Notes under the pieces: generated by a model
What the model was told of the DNA's origin: nothing
Seen by the model: the letters and a program-made list of their open reading frames with translations, nothing else
Databases searched by the model: none
Position numbers and translations under genes: made by a program
Shown here: one piece after another, positions 16,348 through 26,355 of the stretch
How positions within the stretch are numbered: position 1 is the stretch's first letter
Layout: every line of letters begins with the position of its first letter
DNA from: Iodobacter violaceini
GTDB lineage: Bacteria; Pseudomonadota; Gammaproteobacteria; Burkholderiales; Chitinibacteraceae
Direction of reading: 5' to 3'
Length of the DNA stretch: 64,000 nt
NCBI RefSeq assembly: GCF_011601265.1
Contig: NZ_JAAOLX010000004.1
Coordinates: forward strand, 248,001 to 312,000

Positions 16348-17979
16348 TTAACCGCGTAACAGACTCAGAACCTGGTTAGGCAACGCATTCGCCTGACCTA
16401 ACATTGCCGTACCCGCTTGTTGCAAGACCTGAGCACGAGTCAGCGCAGCTGTTTCACTTGCGAAGTCTGCATCTCTGATCCGGCTGCGTGCTGCACTCAT
16501 GTTTTCTGACGTTGTAGCCAGATTATTAATGGTAGCAGTGAAGCGGCTTTGCAGCGCACCAAACTTAGCACGTTGGTCATTTACTGTCGACAAAGCGTCA
16601 TCCACAACACGCAGCGCCTGGTTAGAGCCTTCAACGGTTGAAATATCCAGCTTTTCAACTGTTTTTAGCGTAGATGCATACGCTGCACCACTGCTTAATG
16701 CGGTTGTTGCAGAAGAGCCACCTACAGCCAGCACACCAGATGCAAACGCCGCACCGCTGGTTGTTACAGAGTAAGAGTTAGTGGAGTTCAATACGATCTG
16801 ACCACCGAATGTCACCACACCCGAACCTGCTGCAGATGTAGAAATAGCACCCGCCTGGCCGCTCGACATAAACTGGATCGCGCCGCTTGAATTGGTTGTA
16901 TCCATATCCCATTTCGTTACGCCACCACCAAAACCGCTGACATTGCTTGGATCGTTACTCAGAGCAATGTTAGAACCATCCGTTGCGATCAGTTTCAAGG
17001 CGTACTGAGTGGTCTTGGAAGAATCCTGGAATGTAGACAATTCAGCCGTAATACCTGTCTTAGAAGACTTAGCATTAAAGGCCTGGATGGCTTGAGAATA
17101 CTCATCCGCCTCAATCTTGCCGTTGTTATCCAGATCGTTCACGTTAAACGATACAGATTCAAATGTGCTGCTCTTGGATGCGGCAGTTAAGCTGTATGTA
17201 CCGGAAGCCAGACCTAAGTTAACTTCAGTACGTGCAGTGGCGGTTACACCTGTTCCTGCGGCATTGATTTTATTGGCAATGTCTTTTGCCATATCCGTAC
17301 CAGAAACAGAAATGCTTGTACCGTTAATACTGAAAGAACCTGAGGCAGTCACTGCTGCGCCATCCACGTTTACTGTACCTGTTGCACCAGCAGTTACTGC
17401 TGTTGAGCCTGATACAGAGTTAGTGGTAACAAAATTACCTGTACCGTTACCCACACCCATTTGGTAAGTACCATATTGGTTTGTGCGTAAGTTTGCAGTA
17501 TTAGCAGTAATGGTTTGATTGGTATTTGCACCGACCTGGTAAGTCGCTGCAGTAAAGCTGCCGTCAAACAATTTCTGGCCGTTAAACTCGGTAGAGGTTG
17601 CGAAGCGATCCAGCTCGGATACCAGCTGTGTCACTTCAGAGTTGATCGCCAGGCGGTCATTGGATGTGTTAGTGGCATTGGCAGATTGCACAGCCAATTC
17701 ACGCACACGTTGCAAAATATCACCCATTTGGCCCAGCGCGCCTTCACCAGTTTGCGCAAGCGATACGCCATCGTTGGCATTACGCTTGGCCTGATCCATC
17801 CCTTTAATCTGGGAAGTGAAGCGCTCGGAAATCGCCAGACCCGCTGCATCGTCCTTGGCACTATTAATACGCAGACCCGAGGACAAGCGTTGCAGAGAGT
17901 TGGTTAAGCTCATTTGCGAGGTACTTAAATTACGCTGCGCATTGAGTGATGGTACGTTAGTGTTAATGACTTGAGACAT
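16348..17979 (-). CDS. fliC: Flagellin
   Basis: A 543-residue flagellin. The conserved D0/D1 N-terminus ([17 protein letters not shown], then [20 protein letters not shown]) and C-terminus ([19 protein letters not shown], ending [11 protein letters not shown]) flank a variable centre of about 300 residues rich in Ser, Thr, Ala and Gly. At about residues 282-293 (17101-17136) the centre contains [12 protein letters not shown], a complete EF-hand calcium loop, followed by a helix-like segment. Ser/Thr richness and the adjacent glycosyltransferase make glycosylation plausible. A sigma-28 promoter lies upstream. Confidence 0.97.
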   Translation of the reverse strand: MSQVINTNVPSLNAQRNLSTSQMSLTNSLQRLSSGLRINSAKDDAAGLAISERFTSQIKGMDQAKRNANDGVSLAQTGEGALGQMGDILQRVRELAVQSANATNTSNDRLAINSEVTQLVSELDRFATSTEFNGQKLFDGSFTAATYQVGANTNQTITANTANLRTNQYGTYQMGVGNGTGNFVTTNSVSGSTAVTAGATGTVNVDGAAVTASGSFSINGTSISVSGTDMAKDIANKINAAGTGVTATARTEVNLGLASGTYSLTAASKSSTFESVSFNVNDLDNNGKIEADEYSQAIQAFNAKSSKTGITAELSTFQDSSKTTQYALKLIATDGSNIALSNDPSNVSGFGGGVTKWDMDTTNSSGAIQFMSSGQAGAISTSAAGSGVVTFGGQIVLNSTNSYSVTTSGAAFASGVLAVGGSSATTALSSGAAYASTLKTVEKLDISTVEGSNQALRVVDDALSTVNDQRAKFGALQSRFTATINNLATTSENMSAARSRIRDADFASETAALTRAQVLQQAGTAMLGQANALPNQVLSLLRG

Positions 17980-18049
17980 GGTACTTCCCCTTGCTTGTCC
18001 TAGAATCGGTGCTTAGTGTTTCAGGCATATAAGTAAGCCCTTGTATGCT

Positions 18050-18076
18050 TTATCGGAAGTGCTTCGATAAACTTGA
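18050..18076 (-). promoter_or_regulatory. Sigma-28 (FliA) promoter of fliC
   Basis: On the minus strand TCAAGTTT, an 11-base spacer and TCCGATAA match the FliA consensus (TAAAGTTT-N11-GCCGATAA) with two differences. It lies about 70 bp before the fliC ATG. The -35 is partly contained in one arm of an inverted repeat, CTTGAGGA (18072-18079) and TCCTCAAG (18098-18105). Confidence 0.88.
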
Positions 18077-18112
18077 GGATTATTTGTAATCTTTTTTTCC
18101 TCAAGCGAAAGC

Positions 18113-21100
18113 CTAAGCTGACAACCATGCAGCACGCCATTTATCTAAGTTAGTACCATCCAGCATCCAGTCTTTTAATACCGCTTTTTTTAATGCCCTG
18201 CCGCTCTCAGCACTCGGGCCAGGATCTGATAAATGCTCACGAATGGCATCTACCCAATCCTTGTGCTTATTTCTCACCCGGGTAACCGGCAGGCTGCCGC
18301 GATAAGGAGCAATATCTGTACAAATCACCGGAAAGCCACAAGCACCGTATTCCAGCAGGCGCAAATTACTCTTGCACTGATTAAAGATATTTTGCTCTAA
18401 AGGAGCCAAAGCCAAATCTAAATTTAAGCTGGCCAGCTTGGCAGCATAAAGACTGATAGGTACACCAGAATGAAATTCATGCACATAAGGGAGCAGCTTA
18501 TCTGGGCACATCCCAAAAAACACCCACTCCACCTCATTGGCCAGTGCCTTCACCACGCTTTCGATTAACTCCAGATCGCCCGTATGACTTGCACCACCTG
18601 CCCAGCCCACACGTGGTTTTTTGCCCTGATTACGCTCAGAGTGCAGATCACCCCAGATTGGCACAGGTAAATAATTATTCACCACGTGCATCACCGGATG
18701 CATGCCCTCATAGGCATTCGCCAGCTCATCTGTAGATACTGTAAACCGGTCAACAAAAGTCAGCGCCTTGCGCAAAGACTTCACCACATCTTTAGGCATG
18801 TGCGAGCGGTGAGCACTTTTGATCGGCACATTGGGCAAATAATCATCCAGCTCGTAAACCTTAAAGGAGGGTGAGCACGCTTTAGATAACCTTAAGAAAT
18901 CAAGTTGCTGAGCAGAAATCTGCCGCTGAAACACCATCACATCCGGCGCCAGCTTGGCCAGCTCAAAAGCAGGGAAAAGCTCAAACGCAATAGCGCCCGC
19001 TATTTTTTGCGCCTCCAGCATCGCAGCAAAAGGCTGCAAAATACGATACTGCCCGCAGCCGGTCTGATCCGCAGGATGACAAAGCACCGTTGGCAGCGGC
19101 TTCCAGCTTAATGGCCGCCAGGATAATAAAGAGCGGTGCTCTAACTCAAAACCATTGCCACTGAGCGTTAAGTTTTTATTGTATGCAGGATCATTGCCAA
19201 TCTCCGGCAGCCACTTGCGGTACATCGCCACTTGCTCGCCTTCAAAGCGCAATTGCTTGGCCGCGGCTTTATCAGGATTAATTTGCGACTGGCTCACACT
19301 GCCTTCGTGCATCACCACCGAGTAAGGCGTCCAGACAACCGAATAGCCCAGTGTTTTTACTTTCAGGCATAAATCCACATCATTATATGAAACCTTAAAA
19401 TCATGCTCATCCATTCCGCCAGCCTGCTCATACACCGATTTGCGCACCATCATGCAAGCCGCGGTAACCACAGAATATTGCTGATCTAACTGCAAACGAT
19501 GCATATAGCCGGATTCTTCTAATGATGCCCCAATGCAGGGATGATCAGCCGGCCCGCGCAAGCCCAGCACAACCCCGGCATGCTGAACCAGGCCATTCGG
19601 ATACAATAACTTCGCACCTACAATGCCCACCTCAGGCCGCATGGCATGATGCAATAACTCTTCCAGCCATGAATTCTGAATAATGGCGGTATCATTATTA
19701 AGCAGCACAAGATAATCACCGTTGGCCTGGCCCACAGCGGCATTATTAATGGCAGAAAAATTAAATGCATGCGGATATTCAAACACCCGCAAACGATCAC
19801 TCAGCAATAATTCAAGCTGCTCAAGATAAGGCAGTACCAGCGGATCATCACTATTATTATCAATAATAATGATTTCATAATTCGGATAACTGGTTTTTTC
19901 TAAAATAGATTCAATGCAACGCTGCAGCATAGGCAGCTGATTTTTAGTCGGAATAATAATACTGACCAATGGACGCTCTGGCAGCGCATATTTCACCCGC
20001 AGCGCCCCCTCTACCCGGCCATTAGGTAAAATTTCAGCAACGATATTCTGGCGCTGCAAGTGCAAATCAATTAAATCCGAGAAGGCTTTATAGCGCAGCG
20101 GATTCGATAATTGCCGTGATTCATTAATTTGCAAATGCGTTAATACTTCAGGAATATGCCCAATTGCGCCGGCCCCATCCTGCTCATAGCAATGCAATAA
20201 AAGAGCCAGCTGCTCCGCACCCCACCCTTCCATTTCAGCATAAACATCAGAAAAATCAGCCGCAGACCTGAGCAATATAAAGCCATCCGCATAGGGAATA
20301 CTGCGTAACAAATTGATATCAAAATCAGGTTTAAAACGGGGGCAGGCAGGCCGCCCGTCCGCATTCATTACATCATCATCAAAATAAACCAGCTTCCATT
20401 CGGGGTGATCCACCAGCTGGTGCATGGCCAATAACAAACCGCTCATGGTTAACTGATCACCCGCCTCCAACACCCCCAGCCAGCCACTATCATCCTGTTG
20501 GGCCAGCGTATTTAAAATGGCAGAATAAAACCCATCTTTCACCTGAATCCACTCAATACCGGATTCCGGCATTGGATTGGCTGCGCTGGAGCAAACAAGC
20601 AGTTTTACATTGGCATAAAACTGGCGTGAAACACTGTTAATGGTTTCAATTAAGCCACTTTTATTTGCAAAGCGATCAACAATACAAATTTTAACTTCAG
20701 GCAAAGCAACCGCTTCTGCATGCAAATCGAATAACTTAGCTTCAGGAATGCACAATTCCTGCTTAGACAGCCAGTGCAAATATTCTTCACTGCTATTAGG
20801 GAAACGTGGATTAGGCACATTGCCCTGATAACCAGAATCAACGGTGAGTAAGCCCTGATGATAAGCAATTAAGGGGAATATCCGCTCAATCGCGTGCGCC
20901 AGCGTGCCATTGGTCTGGCCTGATTCTGGCTCAAAGTCTTCCTCAGAAATATTCAGGGCATTCAATGAATTAAAAATCTGCCCGCGGCACCAAAACATCG
21001 AGCCGCCCGGAAACTCGTACGCCATTTCATCTAAATTAAAACCAAGGCGCGCCGCCAATTCGCGCAATAAACCAATATTGCCACCCGGCGTATAATGCGC

Positions 21101-22993
21101 ATGCACCAGCACCCCCGCCCCGGTCACAATTCCAACCTCCGGGCGGGTATTAAATAAATCAAAAATAGCCTGCACGCCTTCTTTTGAAGGCAATAAAGAA
21201 ATTAATAATTCCTCACGCCATTTCTGCACCAGCTCCGGATCTAAATGCGGGGATTTTTTGGTATGCAATTTACATACAAAATCATACGCAGCCAGATTCT
21301 CGTGCTGCAAAAGACCAAACAAGGGGCCAATATCACGCCCTCTGTTGGCGGTGATATATAATTTTGCATCCGGAAAATGAAGCGAGAGCAACTCGCTGAC
21401 AATATGTTTATTTTCAGCCGTCGTGGTTACAAATAAATCAAAGGAGAACGGAATGTTTTTTAATAACTCACGAATATCATCCCACTGCTCCACATAATAT
21501 AAATGTAAAGCCACAGCAATGCGTAAGAGGCCGTTTTTCTTCAGTAATCCCTGCTGCCGGTATTCATGATCAAGACCAACCTGCAGCGCCATATTTTGTG
21601 CCAGCTGCAATTCTAAACGATCAAATAATTCAAACCGGGCTGCAGACAAAACGGGATCTAAACAAATTTTGGGCAGAACGGCTGCGCGATCGTAGGCCGC
21701 TTCCAGCGAGTGAACAAACGTTTCATCCGCATGATAAAGCCGTGTTGCCGTATGCCCAAAATGACCACGCCACTCGCGAAAGGCGAGATCGTCCATTAAT
21801 CGCTGAATATCTCTCTGATAAGAAGGCGCATCCGACCATACGTACAGTGAAGTAGGCATGGTGGCTTCAATATCTAAAGCAAACTCGCATGCTCTCCAGG
21901 CTGCCGGCGCAAAACGCACCACAGGCTTACCCATCGCAGCAGCTTCAAATAATGCAGTTGGCGAAGTAAAAGGCACAGCATCCAGGTAAACATCGCAGGC
22001 CGTGTAAGCCGCCACCAGGCTCTCTTCAAACAAATGACCAATGCAATGCACACGCCCGGGAAATCTTGCAGAAAATTCAGCCCATGGCGCAGTAAGATCA
22101 GGGCCGACCAAAATCAGATGCGCTCCGGGATTATTTTCAAGCACAGGCGCAAGTAAATCCGCAAGACAAACACCTTCAATTGGAAGGTATTTATAAGGCG
22201 AACCACAAGACATTAATACAAAAGCATCTTTATCAATTGCGCATTCCGCACGGATATCACGCACAGCGACTTTCTCAAGCCTTTGAAAATCCAAAGGAAT
22301 AGGAATCCAGCCGATATTTTCTTTCGCAATACCACGGCGGCTGTTCAGCAGGGCTGCCGACATACTTAATACAATATTTGATACCGTCGCCCCCAGCCAG
22401 AATGTGTGGGCAGCATGGTCCTGAAAAATAACCGGCGGAGGTGTCTTCATACCTGCCAGTGCGGCATTCGCCAATACATCATGAGGATGAATCAGTAATA
22501 CCACCCGATCAGCATCATTTATTCTTTGGCGCAAATGACTTGCACGCTCTAAAAGAGTGGGAGAATTTAATACAACAATGGTGAGCCTTCCCTCTTCGGA
22601 AAGAGCTTGTAATTGCACGGGTACAGGATCAATTTGCTGAGTTAATACTAAAGTATGGTGAGAATTTTTATCCAGCTCAATCCAGCGCCACGCAATACGG
22701 CTATGCCCGCCACTTGCCGAAACATTGGTCATGATTGTTAAAATACGGCGCTGCTTGCGGGGGGCAGAAACCCCGTTGTTTAATACTGGCAGATGGCCTG
22801 ATACGCCCGCAATCAGCTGTTCAAGCTCGCTGCTGGCAAATAAGCCCATACTATGATGCCAGGCAAACATGGCTAAATCCTGAGCCTGGCGTAATACTTG
22901 CTCGTATTTTTTATTTGCAAGTAAGGATTTTATTTCTTTAATATCGCGTTCAAATTTAAGCAGGTTTTCAGAAACTTGCGATTCAAATGACAT
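18113..22993 (-). CDS. Giant multi-module glycosyltransferase
   Basis: A 1626-residue protein with four or five recognisable modules. About 78-400: GT-B/GT4-like (TNVSASGGHSRIAW, then SPTALFEAAAMGKPVVRFAP). About 488-724: rhamnan-synthesis-F (RgpF) domain (VALHLYYVEQW, ANRGRDIGPLFGLL, CKLHTKKSPH). About 745-960: degenerate GT2-like. About 1008-1234: GT2 with VSIIIPTKNQLPMLQRCIES and the LLNNDTA metal-binding motif. About 1301-1626: a second GT-B module (HPADQTGCGQYRI, ending near LRLLEYGACGFPVICTDIAPY). There is no signal peptide. It most likely assembles a multi-sugar glycan; its position directly upstream of fliC suggests flagellin. The ATG at 22993 is preferred; a GTG at 23005 is possible. 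Confidence 0.88.
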   Translation of the reverse strand: MSFESQVSENLLKFERDIKEIKSLLANKKYEQVLRQAQDLAMFAWHHSMGLFASSELEQLIAGVSGHLPVLNNGVSAPRKQRRILTIMTNVSASGGHSRIAWRWIELDKNSHHTLVLTQQIDPVPVQLQALSEEGRLTIVVLNSPTLLERASHLRQRINDADRVVLLIHPHDVLANAALAGMKTPPPVIFQDHAAHTFWLGATVSNIVLSMSAALLNSRRGIAKENIGWIPIPLDFQRLEKVAVRDIRAECAIDKDAFVLMSCGSPYKYLPIEGVCLADLLAPVLENNPGAHLILVGPDLTAPWAEFSARFPGRVHCIGHLFEESLVAAYTACDVYLDAVPFTSPTALFEAAAMGKPVVRFAPAAWRACEFALDIEATMPTSLYVWSDAPSYQRDIQRLMDDLAFREWRGHFGHTATRLYHADETFVHSLEAAYDRAAVLPKICLDPVLSAARFELFDRLELQLAQNMALQVGLDHEYRQQGLLKKNGLLRIAVALHLYYVEQWDDIRELLKNIPFSFDLFVTTTAENKHIVSELLSLHFPDAKLYITANRGRDIGPLFGLLQHENLAAYDFVCKLHTKKSPHLDPELVQKWREELLISLLPSKEGVQAIFDLFNTRPEVGIVTGAGVLVHAHYTPGGNIGLLRELAARLGFNLDEMAYEFPGGSMFWCRGQIFNSLNALNISEEDFEPESGQTNGTLAHAIERIFPLIAYHQGLLTVDSGYQGNVPNPRFPNSSEEYLHWLSKQELCIPEAKLFDLHAEAVALPEVKICIVDRFANKSGLIETINSVSRQFYANVKLLVCSSAANPMPESGIEWIQVKDGFYSAILNTLAQQDDSGWLGVLEAGDQLTMSGLLLAMHQLVDHPEWKLVYFDDDVMNADGRPACPRFKPDFDINLLRSIPYADGFILLRSAADFSDVYAEMEGWGAEQLALLLHCYEQDGAGAIGHIPEVLTHLQINESRQLSNPLRYKAFSDLIDLHLQRQNIVAEILPNGRVEGALRVKYALPERPLVSIIIPTKNQLPMLQRCIESILEKTSYPNYEIIIIDNNSDDPLVLPYLEQLELLLSDRLRVFEYPHAFNFSAINNAAVGQANGDYLVLLNNDTAIIQNSWLEELLHHAMRPEVGIVGAKLLYPNGLVQHAGVVLGLRGPADHPCIGASLEESGYMHRLQLDQQYSVVTAACMMVRKSVYEQAGGMDEHDFKVSYNDVDLCLKVKTLGYSVVWTPYSVVMHEGSVSQSQINPDKAAAKQLRFEGEQVAMYRKWLPEIGNDPAYNKNLTLSGNGFELEHRSLLSWRPLSWKPLPTVLCHPADQTGCGQYRILQPFAAMLEAQKIAGAIAFELFPAFELAKLAPDVMVFQRQISAQQLDFLRLSKACSPSFKVYELDDYLPNVPIKSAHRSHMPKDVVKSLRKALTFVDRFTVSTDELANAYEGMHPVMHVVNNYLPVPIWGDLHSERNQGKKPRVGWAGGASHTGDLELIESVVKALANEVEWVFFGMCPDKLLPYVHEFHSGVPISLYAAKLASLNLDLALAPLEQNIFNQCKSNLRLLEYGACGFPVICTDIAPYRGSLPVTRVRNKHKDWVDAIREHLSDPGPSAESGRALKKAVLKDWMLDGTNLDKWRAAWLSA

Positions 22994-23059
22994 AAGTACC
23001 ACCATAAATTATTATTGAATCGCCAGTGGCCACAAGCCGCGATCAAAATGAGCAAAAGA

Positions 23060-24217
23060 CTAGCTGTAAAGAGCAATATTCTGAAAGAAATGGGTAACAT
23101 GATGGCAAACAAAGCGCACCTGATCATGATTCATTTCATTAAACATCGGCAATCTTAATAAGCGCATGGAAACATCAATCGTGACATTTAAATCACCATG
23201 CGCCCGCCCGAGGCGCATCCCCGCAGGAGAATTATGCAAGGGTACATAATGAAAAACAGCATTAATCCCCTGCTTAGTTAAATAGTGAATCAAGTTTTTA
23301 CGCTCAATTTCATTTTTGCATAATACGTAAAAAATATGGCCAATTGAGCGATGCCCATCACGCACATAAGGCAATACCAAATGCCCTGCATCTGCCAGCG
23401 GCTGTAAAAGCTGCATGTATTTTTCATATAAAGCACGGCGGTTGGAATTAATTCTTTTTGCCTGCTCTAATTGAGCAAACAAAAAAGCGGCCGTTAATTC
23501 GCTGGGCAAAAATGAGGAGCCAATATCTACCCATGTATATTTATCAACCTGCCCCTGAAAAAAAGCTTTCCGATTTGTACCTTTATGCCAGATTATTTCT
23601 GCACGTTCGATCAATTCAGGATTATTAATCAGCAATGCTCCGCCTTCTCCGCTGATAATATTTTTGGTCTCATGAAAACTAAGGCAGCCCAAATCACCAA
23701 TTGTACCCAAGGCCCTGCTCTCATCAAAAGCCAGGATAGCCTGAGCAGCGTCTTCAATCAGTTTGATATTATATTTTTTGCATAGCGCTTCTAATGCCTG
23801 CATGGCGCAGGGCTGGCCTGCATAATGCACGGCAACAATGGCTTTGGTGCGGCCTGTAATCGCAGCCTCAACCAGGCTTTCATCCAGATTTAAAGTATCC
23901 GGGCGAATATCCACAAAGACGGGCGTCGCTCCGCGCAACACAAAGGCATTCGCGGTAGAAACAAAGGTAAATGAAGGCATAATCACCTCATCCCCCGGCC
24001 CTACATCCGCCAGAATCGCACTCATTTCCAGCGCTGCAGTACAAGACTGTGTAAGCAGCACTTTTTTGCAGTGTAATTCTGTTTCCAGCCAGGCCTGACA
24101 ACGCCGGGTAAATTGGCCATCTCCGGAAATAGAGCCATTAATCACCGCCTGGGCAATATAAAACAACTCTTTGCCAACAATAAAAGGCTTGGCAAAAGGA
24201 ATGGGTAATATACTCAT
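23060..24217 (-). CDS. dTDP-4-amino-4,6-dideoxyhexose transaminase (WecE/RffA type)
   Basis: A 385-residue DegT/DnrJ/EryC1 aminotransferase. ITQSCTAALEM-type PLP pocket residues appear in LTQSCTAALEMSA (about 55-67), and the PLP lysine is in SFHETKNIISGEGG (about 178-191). The GSISGDGQFTRRCQAWLE N-terminus and the FLPSELTAAFLFAQLEQ block are typical of RffA/WecE, which converts dTDP-4-keto-6-deoxyglucose to dTDP-4-amino-4,6-dideoxygalactose. The nucleotide-sugar precursor enzymes (RmlA, RmlB) are not in this window. Its start overlaps the upstream methyltransferase by 4 bp. Confidence 0.88.
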   Translation of the reverse strand: MSILPIPFAKPFIVGKELFYIAQAVINGSISGDGQFTRRCQAWLETELHCKKVLLTQSCTAALEMSAILADVGPGDEVIMPSFTFVSTANAFVLRGATPVFVDIRPDTLNLDESLVEAAITGRTKAIVAVHYAGQPCAMQALEALCKKYNIKLIEDAAQAILAFDESRALGTIGDLGCLSFHETKNIISGEGGALLINNPELIERAEIIWHKGTNRKAFFQGQVDKYTWVDIGSSFLPSELTAAFLFAQLEQAKRINSNRRALYEKYMQLLQPLADAGHLVLPYVRDGHRSIGHIFYVLCKNEIERKNLIHYLTKQGINAVFHYVPLHNSPAGMRLGRAHGDLNVTIDVSMRLLRLPMFNEMNHDQVRFVCHHVTHFFQNIALYS

Positions 24218-25236
24218 TTTTTTATTTTCCTGAAGATGCCAAAGAGTTTATATCCCAAATAATCATCGTGCAGCATATCTGTATTCAGCGCCTGCATGCT
24301 CTGCAGCGGTTTACCGCTTAATTGCTGGTATACAGCAGCCACAGCGTCTTCGGGATAAGCCTGAATCCGGTCCAGCTCAGTAATATAGGTTTCCAGGAAA
24401 CACACTTCAAAACCAGCCTTAAGTAATAAAGCACTTAAAGTATCAGGGGTAAAATAGCTCCAATGCCCATGACATACATTTGAATTTTTCGCGCCTTCGA
24501 TCCGCAGCAACAGGCTATTGAAATTGGGCACCTGAACAATTAAATAGCCAGGGTCTGCCAACTGGCTGCTGACTATAGATAAAAATGGCAAGGGGTCTGC
24601 AATATGCTCCAGAACATCCAGGACAACGATTGCATTAAAAGGCATTTCATCAGCCGGCAACGCCGCCGGGTATTCCCCCTGTACAACGGTAAACCCCTTA
24701 GTTTGCGACAGTGCCACCGCGTCGGCATTAATTTCGACGCCCATCATTTGCCAGCCCAGCTCCTGAGCGGCTTCTAGCAAAACGCCATTTGATGAGCCAA
24801 TTTCCAAACCTTTACCCTGCCCAATAAACTGGTGCATCCGGCCTGCCACATACCGGGCCTTTTCACGCTCCAGGAAGGAATAAGTATCCGTTTGCTTTTG
24901 CAACAAATGGCACTGTGCTGAAGAACTATTCTGATAACGCAAACGCTCCTGCTCTGGTGTAATGACTTCACGGCTATAAATAAAACCACAATCCCCGCAG
25001 GATAATAAATGCATTCCATGCGCTGTCATGACCAATTCTGCATTTTGATGCAAAGCCCCGCATTGAGGGCAATCACGCTGGTAGGTAAGCCCCGGCAAAA
25101 AATCTCCTGCTGAATCTAATAGCGCAGCAAAAGTTTCTTTTTCTGCTTGCCGCAATAATCCAACTGCAGATGCTAAAGCAGACCGGGTTCCGGGAATTAG
25201 CGCCGCATCAAAGCGGTTTTTATCAAGATCAATCAA
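24214..25236 (-). CDS. Class I SAM-dependent methyltransferase with zinc-ribbon N-terminus
   Basis: A 340-residue protein. An N-terminal CPQCG ... SCGDCGF pair (about residues 56-85) looks like a zinc ribbon. The SAM-binding core follows: GKGLEIGSSNGVLLEAAQ (about 137-154) is motif I, GVEINADAV is the acidic loop, and AIVVLDVLEHIADPLPFL (about 205-222) is the post-motif region. This arrangement is common among sugar-modifying methyltransferases in polysaccharide loci. Substrate unknown. It overlaps the aminotransferase gene by 4 bp, so the two are coupled. Confidence 0.85.
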   Translation of the reverse strand: MIDLDKNRFDAALIPGTRSALASAVGLLRQAEKETFAALLDSAGDFLPGLTYQRDCPQCGALHQNAELVMTAHGMHLLSCGDCGFIYSREVITPEQERLRYQNSSSAQCHLLQKQTDTYSFLEREKARYVAGRMHQFIGQGKGLEIGSSNGVLLEAAQELGWQMMGVEINADAVALSQTKGFTVVQGEYPAALPADEMPFNAIVVLDVLEHIADPLPFLSIVSSQLADPGYLIVQVPNFNSLLLRIEGAKNSNVCHGHWSYFTPDTLSALLLKAGFEVCFLETYITELDRIQAYPEDAVAAVYQQLSGKPLQSMQALNTDMLHDDYLGYKLFGIFRKIKK

Positions 25237-25309
25237 AGCAACACCCTAATGATTACGCTATTTATCACAAGCCATTAAGCAATGAGAAATTCAGCTCAAA
25301 TATTGTCGA

Positions 25310-26320
25310 TTATTTTTTTTCGTTTTTAATAAGTGAATTCTCAACCGCTTTTTCCAGCCATGCGCTTGCACTTACCCCTGCAGCAGCTGCTGCCTCAGCT
25401 ATTTTTTGCTTAAGCTCCGGATCAACCCCCTCTAACTGGCCATAGTATCTTTTTCTGATACTTCCACCCCGCACACCCTGATGAGGTACATCAATATTCA
25501 TATAAGGCAATGAGGACGCAACTGTAAAATCGATAATATAAAAACAATTTCCCAATACCCAGCTTAAATGAACGTCGGATGCGGTTTCCGGCAGCAATGC
25601 CAGTGGCGGCTCTAAAGCCCACAACTTATTATTGCAAATAGCCATTTTTCCATACTCATGCTCTTTCAGCCACGGCGCAATCCCTTCATCCCCCAAAACA
25701 ACCCTGCCGCCCGCCTTCACCACACGAGACATTTCACTAATAGCCGCTTTCATATCAGAAAATAAATTGATGCCTCCAAAATGATATGCTGCATCAAAAA
25801 AATCATCCTCAAAGGGCAGCATGGAGGCATTAGAAACACTTAAATAAATATTCTTCAGATCAATTTCATCTGACACAGTATTTTTTAAAATCCGGGCTGT
25901 TGCAGCAACCATTAAATCAGAGAGATCCTGGGCATAAACCTCCCCATTTACGCCCACTTTAGGCAGCACGCTCAAAATATCATTACCCAAACCACAGCCG
26001 GTGATCAGTACCCGATCACCTTTTTTTAAATTTAATTTATCAAGCAATGTGCTTCTGAATATTGACTCATCAACATTAAATGTTTCAAATAACCACGAAA
26101 GGAAATTATCATAGGCTTGCTCAGAATTATCTCTGCTGTACATTACCTGAGATATTTTATCTCCGCCTGACAATAACTTTTCATCAATAAACACCGGAAT
26201 TTTATTAATCATATCCGCATTAAGAAATGGGTAGCCCCCGCCCTGCAGGCTGCTTAAACCAGAATCAGCAACGAATAATTTTTCTTTTGATAATGGACAG
26301 CAATATTGACTAATCAACAT
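25310..26320 (-). CDS. Methyltransferase domain protein with Trm112-like N-terminus
   Basis: A 336-residue protein. The N-terminus (YCCPLSKEKLFVADSG) resembles the Trm112/UPF0434 motif seen before some methyltransferase domains. The SAM core begins at GDRVLITGCGLGNDILSVL (about residues 97-115), continues with EVYAQDLSDLMVAA and ends with AAYHFGGINLFSDMKAAI and VVKAGGRVVLGDEGIAPWL. No further specificity can be read. The C-terminal tail (about 300-336) is Ala/Glu rich. Flanks are 35 bp and 73 bp from its neighbours on the same strand. Confidence 0.82.
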   Translation of the reverse strand: MLISQYCCPLSKEKLFVADSGLSSLQGGGYPFLNADMINKIPVFIDEKLLSGGDKISQVMYSRDNSEQAYDNFLSWLFETFNVDESIFRSTLLDKLNLKKGDRVLITGCGLGNDILSVLPKVGVNGEVYAQDLSDLMVAATARILKNTVSDEIDLKNIYLSVSNASMLPFEDDFFDAAYHFGGINLFSDMKAAISEMSRVVKAGGRVVLGDEGIAPWLKEHEYGKMAICNNKLWALEPPLALLPETASDVHLSWVLGNCFYIIDFTVASSLPYMNIDVPHQGVRGGSIRKRYYGQLEGVDPELKQKIAEAAAAAGVSASAWLEKAVENSLIKNEKK

Positions 26321-26355
26321 AAATACCCCTTTATAGCAGACAGTCGCTGATGCGC

